64,000 nucleotides of DNA, taken from NCBI RefSeq assembly GCF_013368755.1, contig NC_049563.1, forward strand, positions 4,898,001 through 4,962,000. Reading direction: 5' to 3'. This document shows, piece after piece, positions 32,733-45,627 of the stretch (its first letter is position 1; the number at the start of each line of letters is the position of its first letter). This DNA comes from Talaromyces rugulosus. Lineage: Eukaryota; Ascomycota; Eurotiomycetes; Eurotiales; Trichocomaceae. The notes beneath the pieces were generated by a model. That model was not told where the DNA came from. It saw nothing but the letters and a program-made list of their open reading frames with translations, and ran no database searches. Both the position numbers and the translations under genes were made by a program.

Positions 32733-33250
32733 TATCTGGGCTCACTCAAGGCCTAGGACGTGACCAGATTGATTTTGGTGTCTCTTATCTTGGTGGTTTG
32801 GAAGTTTGGGAGATTCTGGCGTCTCACATATTTCCTACTTGTTATTCTTTCTTCTCTCTTTTCTATTCTTATTCTCTATTCTTATTTCCTATTCCCTAGT
32901 CTCTAATCCCCAGTCACTAATCCCCAGTCACTAATCCCCAGTCACTAATCCCCAGTCACTAATCCCCAGTCACTAATCCCCATTCCATATTCTATATTCC
33001 ATATTTTATATAGACATTGACAGACCAAATCAATCAGTTGACGGTTGGATTTCTTGTAGAAGTTTGCTCCTTCCCCGCATGCGTCATTGCCCGCTTATCG
33101 ATAACGAAACCCACCAGCAAGGGATTTTAATCGTTTAAATAATGTATCTCGATGAGCGCTTTTTAGACTCATCTGCGTCGTTAATACTGGCCCAAGTTCC
33201 TTTGCCTCTGTTTATTGTCGCTGTGACTCCTTGATAGCGCAACGGCGGCC
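32733..33250. other. Intergenic region with tandem repeat
   Basis: This is the 3' flank of the STAND-like gene and the promoter of the Rtg2-like gene. A T-rich (TATTCTT)n-like stretch at 32840-32900 leads into the 14-bp array described separately. Confidence 0.5.
32903..32982. repeat. 14-bp tandem repeat, about 5.7 copies
   Basis: The unit ctaatccccagtca starts at 32903, 32917, 32931, 32945, 32959 and 32973, nearly perfect in all copies, about 170 bp after the stop of the STAND-like gene. It is a minisatellite with no coding role. Confidence 0.95.
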
Positions 33251-35074
33251 ATGGCTTCGCTACACGATGTCCAGGCCGAGAACCTCTACGCCGTGGTGGA
33301 CATGGGGAGGTGAGCTTTTCGGAACCAGCAGCAAATCTCTTAAAAAGACCTACTGACACGCTGCAACATTTGAAGCAATGGCATTCGCTTCTCCATATCC
33401 AATCTCTCTCCGCCCACGACACGGATAATGCCCACACTGTTCCAAGATCGCGTCGGAATCTCATTATACGACGCCCAATTCCCTGCTACATCCGCCGGCC
33501 AACGTGCACCGATCCCAACGACTGTCATCGACGAGGTAGTGACCAGGCTATTGCGTTTCAAGACTACATGTGCCGACTTTGACGTCCCTACGCAAAACAT
33601 TCATGTGCTGGCTACCGAAGCAACCAGAACCGCACTGAACTCGGCCGAGTTCCTCGGAGCGATCAAAACCCGAGTCGGATGGGAGGTGAAACTGTTGTCC
33701 AAGGAAGACGAGGGCCGTATAGGCGCCCTGGGCGTGGCTAGCAGCTTCGCCTCGGTCAAGGGCTTGGTGATGGATCTTGGAGGCGGCAGCACACAACTTA
33801 CATGGATGATTGCGCATGACGGTGTGGTGGAAACAAGCACCCGTGGGTCTATCAGCTTTTCATACGGCGCTGCAGCGCTTACGAGAAGACTTCAGCTCGC
33901 CCAAGCAAAGGGGAAAGAGGCCGTGGAAGAATTAAGAGCGGAAATGAAAGCAAACTTCCAGAGCGCCTATCCGTCCTTGGAAGTCCCAGACAGCCTTGAA
34001 AGGGAGGCCAAGGAGCACGGAGGATTTGATCTCTATCTATCTGGTGGAGGATTTCGAGGATGGGGCTACTTGCTCATGAGTCAATCTAAGCTAAACCCTT
34101 ATCCGATCCCGATCATCAACGGGTTTAGAGCTACGCCAGAGGATTTCCAAGATACTTCAAATGTTATGAAAACAGCAGCCGATACCGAAGACAGCAAAAT
34201 ATTTCGTGTCTCGAAACGGCGAGCTTCACAGGTTCCGGCCGTTGCCCTTCTGGTGAATGTCCTCACGGAATGTCTCCCAGCCGTCAAGACTATCAGGTTC
34301 TGCCAGGGTGGCGTACGTGAAGGATTCCTGTTTGACAGAATTGATTCCGAAACTCGCAGACAAGACCCTCTTCTTGTTGCCACCATGCCATACGAAACCC
34401 CCTCGGCGGATGCCATTTGTGACCTTCTTAAGGTATCTCTACCTGAAACTGAATCCCCTATATTATCACGGCGAGTCCCGCCTTCATTCTCGCCTAGCCT
34501 GCTCCGTGCCTTGAGCAATCTTTTATTTGCTCATGTTGGAGTTCCGAGAGAAACTCGCCCTGCTGCCGGACTATACAGTACCACTACAGGCATCCTTGCC
34601 TGCGCAAATAGCCTCGCCCATAGTGACCGGGCAATTCTTGCATTGATACTTTGCGAACGCTGGCCCGGAGACCTTGCACCTGCGGAAAAATCACTACAAA
34701 CTCGTCTTCAACAGTTCGTTTCCGCAGACGAGGCTTGGTGGTGTATATACCTTGGCCTTGTCGCGACGCTGATCGGCGATGTGTATCCGGCTGGACGAGT
34801 TCCCACGGGCACACCGCGCATCGAGTTTAGTACGAGCTGGAAGCAGGTTTTCAAAAAGAAACAGGGAACCACCGACGCGCTGTCGTTGCAAGTTGTCGTG
34901 AACGAGGGGGTTCAACAGACGGTCACAGACACAGCCCTCAAGGACACAATCGGCAACATTGAGAAATGCGGCAAACAAAAGAACTGGATTCAAGCAGGGG
35001 ACCGGCTTCATCGAGAAGAGAAAAGAGCAGGCGATTACGGGGTGTGTGTTGACATTGAGGTTTCGTCGAGATAG
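33251..35074 (+). CDS. rtg2: Rtg2-like Ppx/GppA family protein
   Basis: Two exons, 33251-33309 and 33376-35074, join to 585 aa. The small first exon is needed for the phosphate-1 motif: LYAVVDMGSNGIRFSIS forms only after splicing. The actin-like ATPase fold continues with NIHVLATEATRTALNS, LLSKEDEGRIGALGVASSF, VMDLGGGSTQLTWM (phosphate-2) and DLYLSGGGFRGWGYLL. Ppx/GppA proteins hydrolyse polyphosphate or pppGpp. The long fungal branch is related to Rtg2, a cytosolic sensor in retrograde mitochondrial signalling. The C-terminal 250 residues form the HD-like helical region usual for this branch. Assignment to Rtg2 rather than another Ppx is from length and motif style. Confidence 0.88.
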
Positions 35075-35861
35075 AATCAATTGAGACCATCCACCACTAT
35101 AACTATGACATTCGAACGTTTTCTAATCTATCAAACCAATATAGATGTACCCAATAACGAATAATATTAATAATTCTACTGCACATGTAGACATGCACTA
35201 ACGGAGGTCAGTCACATCACAACATTATGCCAGAAAAGCTTTGGATGGTCTTCTCCGGTTTTCTTGGTAGAAAGCTTAGCCCACTTGATAAATTGATAAT
35301 GACATTTAATAATTGTAATCGATGATGTTCACCGGAGCAAAAACCGGAAATCAGCGAAGGTGTGATTCGCCCAAAAAAAGATGGAGATTGACTCCAGAGA
35401 GTTTGACGACACTTTGCCGTCATAGCGCTGGCTCTGTCATTGTTAATAATAATAATAATAATAGTGAAGCAACGGAAGTTCTCGGGCCTTGCGAAGGAAA
35501 AAAAAGGAAAAAGAACTGGATCTGTCGGCTGTAAGTGCTCCGGTGTGCATCAAGGTTTAGTATATGAACCCCGCAGCTCTCCCCCCACCCTGCTGCTGCT
35601 CTTTCTCTTCTCAACCATCAACAACAGTTTGACAAGAAAATTGACCGTCTGATCCAAAGCATTCAGATTTGTATACTCAGCCCCTACTATTGTGCTGTTC
35701 AGTGCTGACCCGAAGTATTCTCCCTAGGAATCCCAAACAACGATGTAATTACCGTCTTCTACTTCTCCCAGCCGGGAGATGGAAAGCCATGAGGTTCTTT
35801 TGCTGCCACGCTGAAATGAGTTCAATCAGCGCTTGATCAAGGTACTTACGGTGTAGTCTGT
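35075..35861. other. Intergenic region and 5' leader of THI4
   Basis: It includes an (AAT)n run at 35443-35463 and probably the THI4 promoter and leader exons. Candidate leader splice donors are AAGGTACTT at 35838-35846 and GAAGTATTC near 35714. No gene was recognised. Confidence 0.5.
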
Positions 35862-37142
<1,281 letters not shown>

Positions 37143-37361
37143 ATACTCAAGCCTTTGCTTGCTGTATGACGGTACTCGTCTGGTTAAATCAGAGAATTCT
37201 GTCTTTATTACACAAATCCATCTCTGATTATTGTCATTGTTAGTAACTACTAAACAAACAAAAACAAACAAATGATCTTTTGCATATGGCTTCCTTTGTA
37301 GATTAATATTAGTAGTGTACTATTTACAGTCCTGATGCAGGATTGGATTTACAAAAAAATA

Positions 37362-38864
37362 TCAAAATTCCTCCTCGTCAAAATCCGTTGCGTCCTTGGA
37401 TCCACCTGCTGCAGCCCTAACCAACCGCCTGGCATTCTTCACCTCCCATTTAAACTCTTTTAGAGCTCGAATCTCGCTCGACATGAAAAGCCCACCGATC
37501 AGGCCGTCCAAGATACCAGCTCCAAAGTTCAGCGTGCTGACCAAGACCAAAATAAAAGCGACGTAGATCACGTCAGACGTCCACCATACACCGATAAAGC
37601 AGCCAATGGAAACGAATACGGATATGATAAAATGCGCCAGGCGCCAGCGGCGCTGTGAGCGCTCGCGGATCATGTATCTGTCAATGAGTTCTAATATCTC
37701 ATCGTATGTCTCAGTCGTGAGCGCGGTGCTTGGAGCGGATGTTGGGTGTGTTTCGGCAGAGGCTTGGATGGCGAAGCCGCGATCGTCTGGGCACTCGATC
37801 TGGGGTTCACGCTTTGCTGGCTCAGCTGGGGCTGAGACGGATGGGTCTGGACTGCGGGAAATGGCTGCTTCGATGGCGAAATGGTCGCTCAGGGACACAT
37901 TGAGTGTAGGATGGCGTTGCATCATGGCGACCTGGGCCGAGTCGATGTTCCAGCGCGGCGCAGGGAATGACGGTGGATAGCCACCGTCTCCCACAAATAT
38001 ATAGTCCAGTCTCCTCCCCTTTGGGTCAGGCTGTTCGCCATCAACGGGAATATCTTCGCCCTTGAAAAGACGCTTTTGTTGGCTCTCGGACCAGCGCCAT
38101 GTGTTGTATGGCCCATCACTCGCCGCGCCATTCTCGGTGATATTGAAGTCTGCACTGGGTACCGGTTTGCCGCGCTTTCGCTCTGCCTCGGAATCCGCAC
38201 TTCCTAGAGACGAATCGGGGTGTAGATACGACCATACATCCTTGACAGGGGCATGCGCCGTGATCAACCGGTGGGCAAACGACATGGGCACCATGTTGAA
38301 ATCGCCAAGTCCGATGGCCAAATGGCCCCTCTCTGCAGCTCGTCGCATCAGCTTCGCAATCTCCCAAGCTTGTGCTGTCCGATGGCAAAGGTAGGAATCG
38401 TGCGGCTCGCGCTCATAAGGGGCGTGCAAATGAGTGCAAAAGACTTCGGCGATATCCTCCGTCCTCGGGCCCATGCGAATGCGCGCGCAGGCCACTCCTT
38501 TGCCGACATACCAGTCACCTCTGAAAAAGGCCGTCGGGCGTCCATTGAGCGGGTACGCAAACATGCTGCTTTCTTCGATCGGCCATTTGGAGAGAATGGC
38601 TAGTCCGCCTCCAAACGCCCCGCTGTTGTAAAATTTGCCGTAGGGGAGAAGGTGTTTTGTCTGCTGGCGGATGCTCTTGTAGTCCTGCTGCGTCCAGCAT
38701 TCTTGTAGACCGACAATCTCTGGAGGTTCCTTGGAAATGGCGATCTGTCGCCCGATTTCCGAGAGACGCTCATGCCGGAACTTGGATAGAAACTTGAGGC
38801 CCCAGCAGTTGAGAGTGAGGATGCGGATACGCGTGGGTGGAACGGCCTCGGAAGCGTCGGCCAT
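37362..38864 (-). CDS. isc1: Inositol phosphosphingolipid phospholipase C (Isc1)
   Basis: A single exon of 500 aa. The endonuclease/exonuclease/phosphatase fold shows all catalytic blocks of neutral sphingomyelinases: ILTLNCWGL (Asn19), VGLQECW (Glu55), SGAFGGGLAILSKWP, FCTHLHAPY, GLGDFNMVP, DYIFVGDGG and LSDHFAIE with the Asp-His pair. Two membrane helices near the C-terminus (LAHFIISVFVSIGCFIGVWW and VIYVAFILVLVSTLNFGAGI) anchor the enzyme, as in yeast Isc1. It hydrolyses inositol phosphosphingolipids to ceramides at ER or mitochondrial membranes. It shares a 259-bp divergent intergenic region with the Swd3 gene. Confidence 0.95.
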   Translation of the reverse strand: MADASEAVPPTRIRILTLNCWGLKFLSKFRHERLSEIGRQIAISKEPPEIVGLQECWTQQDYKSIRQQTKHLLPYGKFYNSGAFGGGLAILSKWPIEESSMFAYPLNGRPTAFFRGDWYVGKGVACARIRMGPRTEDIAEVFCTHLHAPYEREPHDSYLCHRTAQAWEIAKLMRRAAERGHLAIGLGDFNMVPMSFAHRLITAHAPVKDVWSYLHPDSSLGSADSEAERKRGKPVPSADFNITENGAASDGPYNTWRWSESQQKRLFKGEDIPVDGEQPDPKGRRLDYIFVGDGGYPPSFPAPRWNIDSAQVAMMQRHPTLNVSLSDHFAIEAAISRSPDPSVSAPAEPAKREPQIECPDDRGFAIQASAETHPTSAPSTALTTETYDEILELIDRYMIRERSQRRWRLAHFIISVFVSIGCFIGVWWTSDVIYVAFILVLVSTLNFGAGILDGLIGGLFMSSEIRALKEFKWEVKNARRLVRAAAGGSKDATDFDEEEF

Positions 38865-39123
38865 GCTGGAAAGGCGGCCAAACTGCTTGGATAAAGCTGC
38901 AAACTTACAAAAAAAAATGTTTCCTAGAGACGTTGATGGGCGTAGCAGGAGGAGAAACTGTCGTAGAGCTGTTGGTGAATGACCTCAGCGGAGCCCGTCT
39001 CACCGCCTTGGCGATTATTGGCCGCACGCGTCTCTTATCATCGCGTCTGTTCCGCCTTCGAGCGTTTTCTGCCTGCTGCCAACAAGGGACTTTTTTCACT
39101 CCTCCAACTGAAAGAAAATCCAA

Positions 39124-40757
39124 ATGGCTGGCACCCAGGTTGACGCCGGGGATCCTGCTCCCAAGCGCCGTCGCTTGAACGATTCTGCGCCTGCGGTTAC
39201 AAACGGCAAACAGTCGCCGGCCAACATTGAGTCGTCGCCGTCCTCGTCCGACGAGCCCGCCGCGACCTCCGATGATGCGATGGAGCACCGCCGAGCCAGC
39301 TGGTCGGCCAAGAAGACAACGCCCCCTCGCAGACAGTATAGTCCTCAGTCAAAAAGCCCTGGCGGCTCAGACACTGCGGACGAGCTCGCCATGAACGGGG
39401 ATGCCTTTTGGGATCGGAATGCGCGAGAGCAGTCCCCGGCCAAGAAGGCGCCCACGTCACTAGCTGAGATGAACGGGGACGACGCGCAGTCGGGCGACAA
39501 AATGGATGCTGAATCTTTGACCCCGGCGCTTATCGAGCCCAACGGTGATGCAGACTCGCGCGCGATGTCAGTCGAACAACCTGAACGAATACCCACGCCC
39601 GAGCCCGTTCCCCCTCCTCCGCCGCCGAAACCAGATCATGTAAACTATGTTCAAAAGTATGTTCTCAGAGGCCACCTTCGTGGCGTATCTGCTGTAAAAT
39701 TCTCGCCGGATCGCACCATGATTGCCAGTGGAGGTATGTTACTTTGTTGTCGTTGAAAGAGAGAAATATGTGCTGACGACCTTCAGGCGCGGATGGAACT
39801 TTGAAAGTCTGGGACACCTCTACAGGAAAGCTACTTCACTCATTCGAAGGTCATTTAGCAGGGATCTCGACTGTCGCGTGGAGTCCGGACAATGAAACCG
39901 TAGCGACCGGTTCGGACGACAAGACAATTCGGCTATGGAATGCCCTGACCGGAAAAGCTCACCCAAAGGCCTTCAGCGGACACCATAATTATGTCTACTC
40001 GATTGCATTCTCCCCCAAGGGCAACATAATTGTTAGCGGCTCATACGACGAAGCTGTGTTTCTATGGGATGTTCGCTCTGCCAAGGTCATGCGGTCCTTG
40101 CCGGCTCACTCAGACCCTGTTGCCGGTGTCGATATATGCCACGACGGCACCCTCGTGGTCTCGTGTTCGTCGGACGGGTTGATTCGAATCTGGGATACAA
40201 TGACGGGACAATGTTTGCGCACCCTCGTTCACGACGACAACCCGCCCGTCATGGCCGTGCGATTCTCACCGAATAGCAAGTACGTGCTGGCATGGACTTT
40301 GGACGACTGTATACGATTGTGGGATTACGTGCAGGGGCGATGTATCAAGACATACCAGGGCCATATCAACAGAAAATACAGTTTATGTGGAAGCTTCGGG
40401 ATCTACGCAACTCCAGACGGGCCACCGCATGCCTTTGCGGTCAGCGGTAGTGAAGATGGAGCTATGATCTGCTGGGACGTTGTGGGTAAGAATACACTCC
40501 AACGAATTGAAGGCCATACAGATGTTGTCCTAGCTGTTGATACGGCCGAGCTTGATGGGAAAAGCCTCATTGTCAGCTGTGGTCTGGACCAAACGGTTCG
40601 TGTTTGGGAAGAGGTCGACAACGTCAGGGTCGATGGTCCGGTTAAGGTTAATGGTGATACTATGGAAGTGACGCCTGATCATGCAGCAGAGGCGGAAACC
40701 AAAAGTACATTTCATGAAGCACAAAACGGAGTTGAGGATGACAAAATGGTTTCTTGA
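39124..40757 (+). CDS. swd3: COMPASS (Set1C) WD40 subunit, Swd3/WDR5-like
   Basis: Two exons, 39124-39733 and 39787-40757, give 526 aa. The first 170 residues are disordered, Ser/Pro/Asp-rich and carry a basic KRRRL patch. Then a seven-bladed WD40 propeller follows: RGHLRGVSAVKFSPD, LKVWDTSTGKLLHSFEGH, IRLWNALTGKAHPKAFSGHH, VFLWDVRSAKVMRSLPAH, IRIWDTMTGQCLRTL, IRLWDYVQGRCIKTYQGH and VRVWEEV. The repeat style is closest to WDR5/Swd3, which scaffolds the H3K4 methyltransferase complex. The Asp/Glu/Lys-rich tail after the propeller is fungal-specific. Intron 39734-39786 has GTATGT..TTCAG. Confidence 0.88.
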
Positions 40758-41573
40758 TTTTGATTTTTGATTTCCAGTTATTGCTGCATAGATTTTTCAA
40801 AAGATACCCAGACTTTTTTCTAATTTTAGTGGGCTTTGCCAGCATGTATTTTTAGTGTTGATACCAACTGATCTGGCTGTGTTATTTGCCTATGAATTAT
40901 TTCAATGTGATGACCAGATTCTACACAGAGGTATCATGCTTTGTTTGTATGTAACAAGTTCTATCCAACCAAATCGACAAAAATGTATCTGATACGATTG
41001 ATCAAAGAGCTCAAACCCCCATCCAAAGACCTGCACTGTGGCCGACAAAATAAAAATCAGGATTCAAATAAAGAAAGACATCTAACTTCTTGACTGTGAT
41101 GTAAAACAGCTCTTCTAGTATATGGTGTCGACAATAAGTCGGTGGAATCAGGTCCCTTGGCCGCGCATCTCCTGAAGAAGCACCGCTTGCTCACAAAAGA
41201 CATTCCCCACTAGATAGAACCTTTGGCTTGTCGTGTTTGACACCTTGAACGGAGTCCTTTGAACGGAATCCTTTGATCTAAGAGTCGATTAAACAGTATA
41301 GTAATGGTTTCATCATTCTTTAGAAATACATGTTTGGACTCCTACAAAGCCAGAGTCGCTATCATTTATTATATGTAGCAGTTTCCTATCCTGTCTGAAT
41401 TGAAATCAAGGCAATGTCCGAAGATTTGCGCTCTGTTTTTCGGAAAGTTCAATTTTTTTTTTTTTTTTTAAAAAAAACCGGTTCTTTTCGAAACAAATAA
41501 CATAGACCATTTGATATTCTCTTAATCGATGTCAACAACAGCGACAGAACTCACACATTGACAGTCGTTCAAA
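40758..41573. other. AT-rich intergenic region
   Basis: No gene. A T17A8 run at 41453-41477 lies about 100 bp before the broken F-box gene, in the place of a poly(dT) promoter element. Confidence 0.5.
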
Positions 41574-43049
41574 ATGGACCTCCAAGAATTTCTATTATAC
41601 CTCCATCAATGTGCATATGAGGTTGCAAAGCACCTGTTTACGACCAACCTTGCCGGCAGAGATCGTGCAACCTTGCGATTGGTATCCCATACCTTTAACG
41701 ATATCATGTTGGACTATCCCATACTCGAGTGCCTGGTCATATCTACCCACGAAGAAGATCTCCGTTACCTGGAAACTATTTGTGAAAACGACAAGCTCCT
41801 TGGCCGCGTCTCGGCTTTGATCTGGAATCATGATACCCACAACTTTTTGAGTCTTTATTACGGCCGAAGTCTCGTGTATAGAGATGTGCCGGTACAATTC
41901 AGCTTCGCCGAGCTCATGGATGGACTGTTTCTAGACCAAGGGCGGATCGATAATACAGAAAACCTAAGCACCAAACAATATTTAGTACGGGCAAAGTTGG
42001 CCAATGAACAATACATTAATCTAATGCAGAATCGCGACTACAAGGTAATGCGGAAGATCCTGCCAAAGCTCAAACGCGTCATTAGGATTAATTTCTCGTG
42101 GGATTTGTATCTAGCCTCCCCATCCCATTCCCAGTGGCGGGCAATGTGTGACTCGGAACAAATAGACCCCATTCTATTTCAAGAGCGATTGAATAATCAC
42201 TGGGCATACACAAACGGTCTGTGGTTCCCCGAAATATGGACTAACCCGATTTTGCTCCAGTTTCTTTTTCCACTCTCAGAATCCGAATATGACATGTTGG
42301 CGCACCTCGCAGTTCGTGGGATCAGATTCTTTGAATCCTTGTGGCGCCAAAATACCGAGCTTCCAGAAGATATCCGTCTGCGATAGGAATCGCCAAAATT
42401 GGAAGCTCTCGGTATTGTTTTACCTCCATACCCTATGATCGACGATCATGGTAGTCAAACAGAAAGGATAACAGAAATGATGCTACTCGGAAATTCGATA
42501 AAAGGGACTAAAGAACTGTACCTACTTCTGCCACTCGCCATGAATATAACCACCCATGATCCTGCACGTGCTATCCGATCATCAATCTTAGCTGGAGATT
42601 CTTCTCTGCAGTACCTTCATCTGGAGTGCCTTCTTACGGGGGGGTGGGCTTCTTTGAATCTCACCTACACCGCAGTAGGACTCTTGAACGATGTACTCCT
42701 CGACCTTACAGACTTGAAGGAAGTACTTATCATAGCACCGATGGCCTTTTATGACGAACTTGTAGTATTGGGCAGTTGCATACGTTCCCATCCGCAACTA
42801 CGAAAACTTCAACTATTAAAAATCAATATCGCACAAGACAAAGGAGATTTGAACAAACACATGGATAGTCTCATGTACCACTGGAGAGAGACACAAGACA
42901 TTGCTCGGCTCAAGACATTGGTGATCAAGGAGATGACGGACTCGCGTGATCTACCTGCCAAGCCTAGAGGTCATTACTCATCCAACCCTGGCACTTTGTG
43001 GTGGCTGGAAGGGGGACCAGGTGATGCACTTGATTATAAGCTTATATAA
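41574..43049 (+). pseudogene. F-box-like protein gene interrupted by an in-frame TAG
   Basis: A 270-codon frame (41574-42386) and a second open segment read on in exactly the same frame to 43049. They are separated only by the stop TAG at 42384-42386 (CTGCGA TAG GAATCG). Together they would make about 491 residues. The N-terminal part resembles fungal F-box proteins after the box (ATLRLVSHTFNDIML, LRYLETICENDKLLGRVSAL, LIWNHDTHNF). The part after the stop carries LRR-like strands (LEALGIVLPP, LQYLHLECLL, LRKLQLLKINI). No splice signals that would remove the stop were found. It is most simply a recent nonsense pseudogene or a sequencing error. A truncated 270-aa protein or readthrough is less likely; the local context is not the efficient TGA-CTA type. 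Confidence 0.65.
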
Positions 43050-44826
43050 ACAGATTGAATGTAGCTTTTGTTTTCTAAATTCATTTTTGATTAAGAAGCA
43101 ACTGCACTATATTAATAAACTTGAAGACAGTACAACTTTTGACTCGTAGCTTTCGAACTTGGATATTAAAACTATCTTCTAGATAAAGTAATACATCAGT
43201 AAATACAGTAATGATGCCTAGTATGCCTGCTCAAGGAGAATGTTAAACGTTCATTCGATAATTGAAGTATTGAATCCAACATTGCCTCAGGGTCTGCTTT
43301 ATATCAACCATCAATGTTGAAACCCCTCCATGTAGGTTTTTAGAATCGGCATCTTGTGTAGTTAACGAGAAGCTGCCGTAGAATGAATTATCAGCTGATT
43401 GATATTCCAGAATGGAACATCTAAAGTCTGAGAGAGTCGTTCGTATATCCAAATCAAGCAATTCTTGTTCCAAGTTTATTTCCGGATTAGGAAAGAGCGG
43501 CACCAAGCCCTAACGCCAGCAAATCAGCAGGGCCGGGGTCTGGCCAACTGGGATTTTTTAATTCGATTGTGAGTAGAATATTTTTATCGTTATTTTCTTA
43601 CTCAGAATAAGTTAATACGTATAGATGCAATGTATTATTAATCCTAGGTCATTACCACACCGGTGTGTTTGCGCTGGACACATCAATATGATTAATATGC
43701 AGTCAACTGGTCAAAATTAACTTTGTTTCACGTTTCAGCGTCGAACCCCTGAAACAATTCAAATTTCCACCGAAAAAAGGAAAAAAAAGTCAATAATACA
43801 TGGTAACGAGTTACTGGCCGAACGATTTGCTTAACCAATGAATGGACATATGTATATTCTCCATATCTTGGCGCCACGGTTTTTTTTTTTTTTGACAATC
43901 TCCCAGCGAATCAATCGGGTTTGTCGTTCCAAGGGATATATTTTTTGTCCGAGACCCACTTGGAGAACTCTTTGATTCTTTGAATCGGAATTTAGCCCTA
44001 GATCTTCGGAGTATAGTATCTCATCCTTTGTGAGTGTCGGTTACACCGACACAAATCGCCGATGCCAGCCAGCCAGTAAAAAGGACTAGACTAATATTAA
44101 TTAGTACAACAATAGAACTCAAAAAAGAGCATTGAAAAAAGAGTATTTAAACAAATCCAATTAATCCCTGAGAAAGTAGATATACTATACAAGTTAACTA
44201 TTACGTACGTGCGTGCGTACGTCGACATCAGATGAAACAGTTTGACCCGAATTACGTAGACGCAGACGTCTGCAACTATTTCCACGCCGAAAAAAAAAAC
44301 TCAATATACATCGGTACCTGTCAAGTACTGCTGGTCCGGTCGGTCCAGACCGTTGTGGGCTTGCACTTGATTTCCATGGAAAGGCAGAAATAATTACTTT
44401 TTTAACTTTCCCTTTTAAAGTTATTAGTTCTTTCATTAAAAGAAACCCCCGCAAACCCACAGGACAAAGCAGGTACCAGCCAATAATCGTTGCCAATAAT
44501 CAAAACCACGTTAAATAAATTTATCTAGTTAAAAGTCTGGTAAATAACGGTCAAGACTTTGGATCTGGGCCGGCCAAGGCTAGGAAATGAGGTCCGAGTT
44601 ATTTGCCTGGTGTTGTTCCAGGGATTCGGGGACGCCACACACCATGCGGATATGTCTACTTGACCATTCATGTTGGCCGCCATGATCAATTTTTTTGTCA
44701 TGGCGCTCAAATTTACTTATTGTAGATTGAAAAAAAAATAACTGCGTCAATTGCTCGTCATCTACATACAAACTATATACAGACGTAAGGAACCAATCTG
44801 AAAGGAAAAAAAAAACAACATAAGAC
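43050..44826. other. AT-rich region with palindromes, no intact gene
   Basis: About 1.8 kb without a credible gene. It contains a 12-bp perfect palindrome CACACCGGTGTG (43656-43667), an inverted repeat GTGTCGGT-tac-ACCGACAC (44034-44052) and an alternating purine-pyrimidine run acgtacgtgcgtgcgtacgt (44203-44222). A minus-strand frame of 87 codons (43506-43243) may be a gene fragment, but matches nothing known to me. Confidence 0.5.
44034..44052. repeat. Perfect inverted repeat, 8-bp arms
   Basis: GTGTCGGT and ACCGACAC are separated by three bases. The hairpin stands alone in an intergenic AT-rich stretch with no poly-T tail pointing to a defined terminator. Confidence 0.85.
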
Positions 44827-45627
44827 CTAGTAAGTCGCGACATAAGCCTCGCCGACCGGGCTCAGAGAAGTGCCGCTGAGGAGGTATCCATCAGCCGCGT
44901 AAAAGTAAGCGTAGCGACCGACGTCGGTGTTGCTGTTGAGCCAAGGAATGGCCTCCTGCAAGAAAGCAACCTGGTCGTCAGAGCTTCCGGTGTTCTGGAA
45001 CTCGGTGATCCACACGCTCTGGATGCCGTACTGCTGGCCAAGAGTGACGGCGCTGGTAACAAAGTTGGTGAAATCGGAGACGTCGGCCTGGGCGTAGTAG
45101 TGGATGGCCATGACGGTGGCTTGGCAGGCGCCGTTGCAGGCGTCGAACCAGCTTTGAAGCCAGCTGAGGCCGATGTTATCGCCCTGGCCGTTGGTGACGG
45201 CCGGAGTCACAAGAGTGGCCTGGCCGGAGAACGGGGTGATGTAGGTCTGGTAGTCGGTAGCGGCCGTCGCGGGGTCCATGGCAGCCTGGCCAGCGTTGTC
45301 GGGCTCGTTGAAGCCGAGAATGCAAGTGCTGCCCTGCGAGAGAGCGGAGGTGGCAGCCGACTGCCACTGGTCGTACATCTTGGGGCCCCAGAGCATGGGG
45401 CAGTATTCAACTCCGGAAGGCAGCGCGCCCATGGACTCGAAGTTCCAGTCGTAGGCCCATCCGGCGCCGGTGATGGCGCTGACGAGGGAAGCGTCGTTGT
45501 AGGCGGCACCGAGCTTGTTGACGGTGGTGTTTTGGCGCGCATGGATGTGGCTAAAGTGGTGACCGTGAGGCGCGGCCATGGCAGCGGTGGCCATCATGGT
45601 GGCAACGAAGGCGTTGATGAAAACCAT
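44827..45627 (-). CDS. Secreted GH128 beta-1,3-glucanase-like protein
   Basis: A single exon of 266 aa with a signal peptide (residues 1-19, hydrophobic, cleavage after AMA). A short His/Arg propeptide-like segment follows. The fold is an (alpha/beta)8 barrel of glycoside hydrolase family 128 (Asl1 group in fission yeast). TCILGFNEPDNAGQ contains the acid/base Glu108, and SVWITEFQNTG the nucleophile Glu209. VEYCPMLWGP, LSWLQSWFDACNG and AIHYYAQADV are further family blocks, and YAYFYAADGYLLSG is near the end. Fungal members bind or cut beta-1,3-glucan in the cell wall. No GPI signal is present. Confidence 0.92.
   Translation of the reverse strand: MVFINAFVATMMATAAMAAPHGHHFSHIHARQNTTVNKLGAAYNDASLVSAITGAGWAYDWNFESMGALPSGVEYCPMLWGPKMYDQWQSAATSALSQGSTCILGFNEPDNAGQAAMDPATAATDYQTYITPFSGQATLVTPAVTNGQGDNIGLSWLQSWFDACNGACQATVMAIHYYAQADVSDFTNFVTSAVTLGQQYGIQSVWITEFQNTGSSDDQVAFLQEAIPWLNSNTDVGRYAYFYAADGYLLSGTSLSPVGEAYVATY

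Noticed and set aside
43243..43506. 87-codon minus-strand frame
   Set aside because: It begins right after an in-frame stop, has no recognisable family, and no exon continues it. Possibly a gene remnant, but not supportable as a gene.
43735..43760. GGGTTCGACGC on the minus strand, resembling a tRNA B box
   Set aside because: No matching A box, acceptor stem or cloverleaf could be formed around it.
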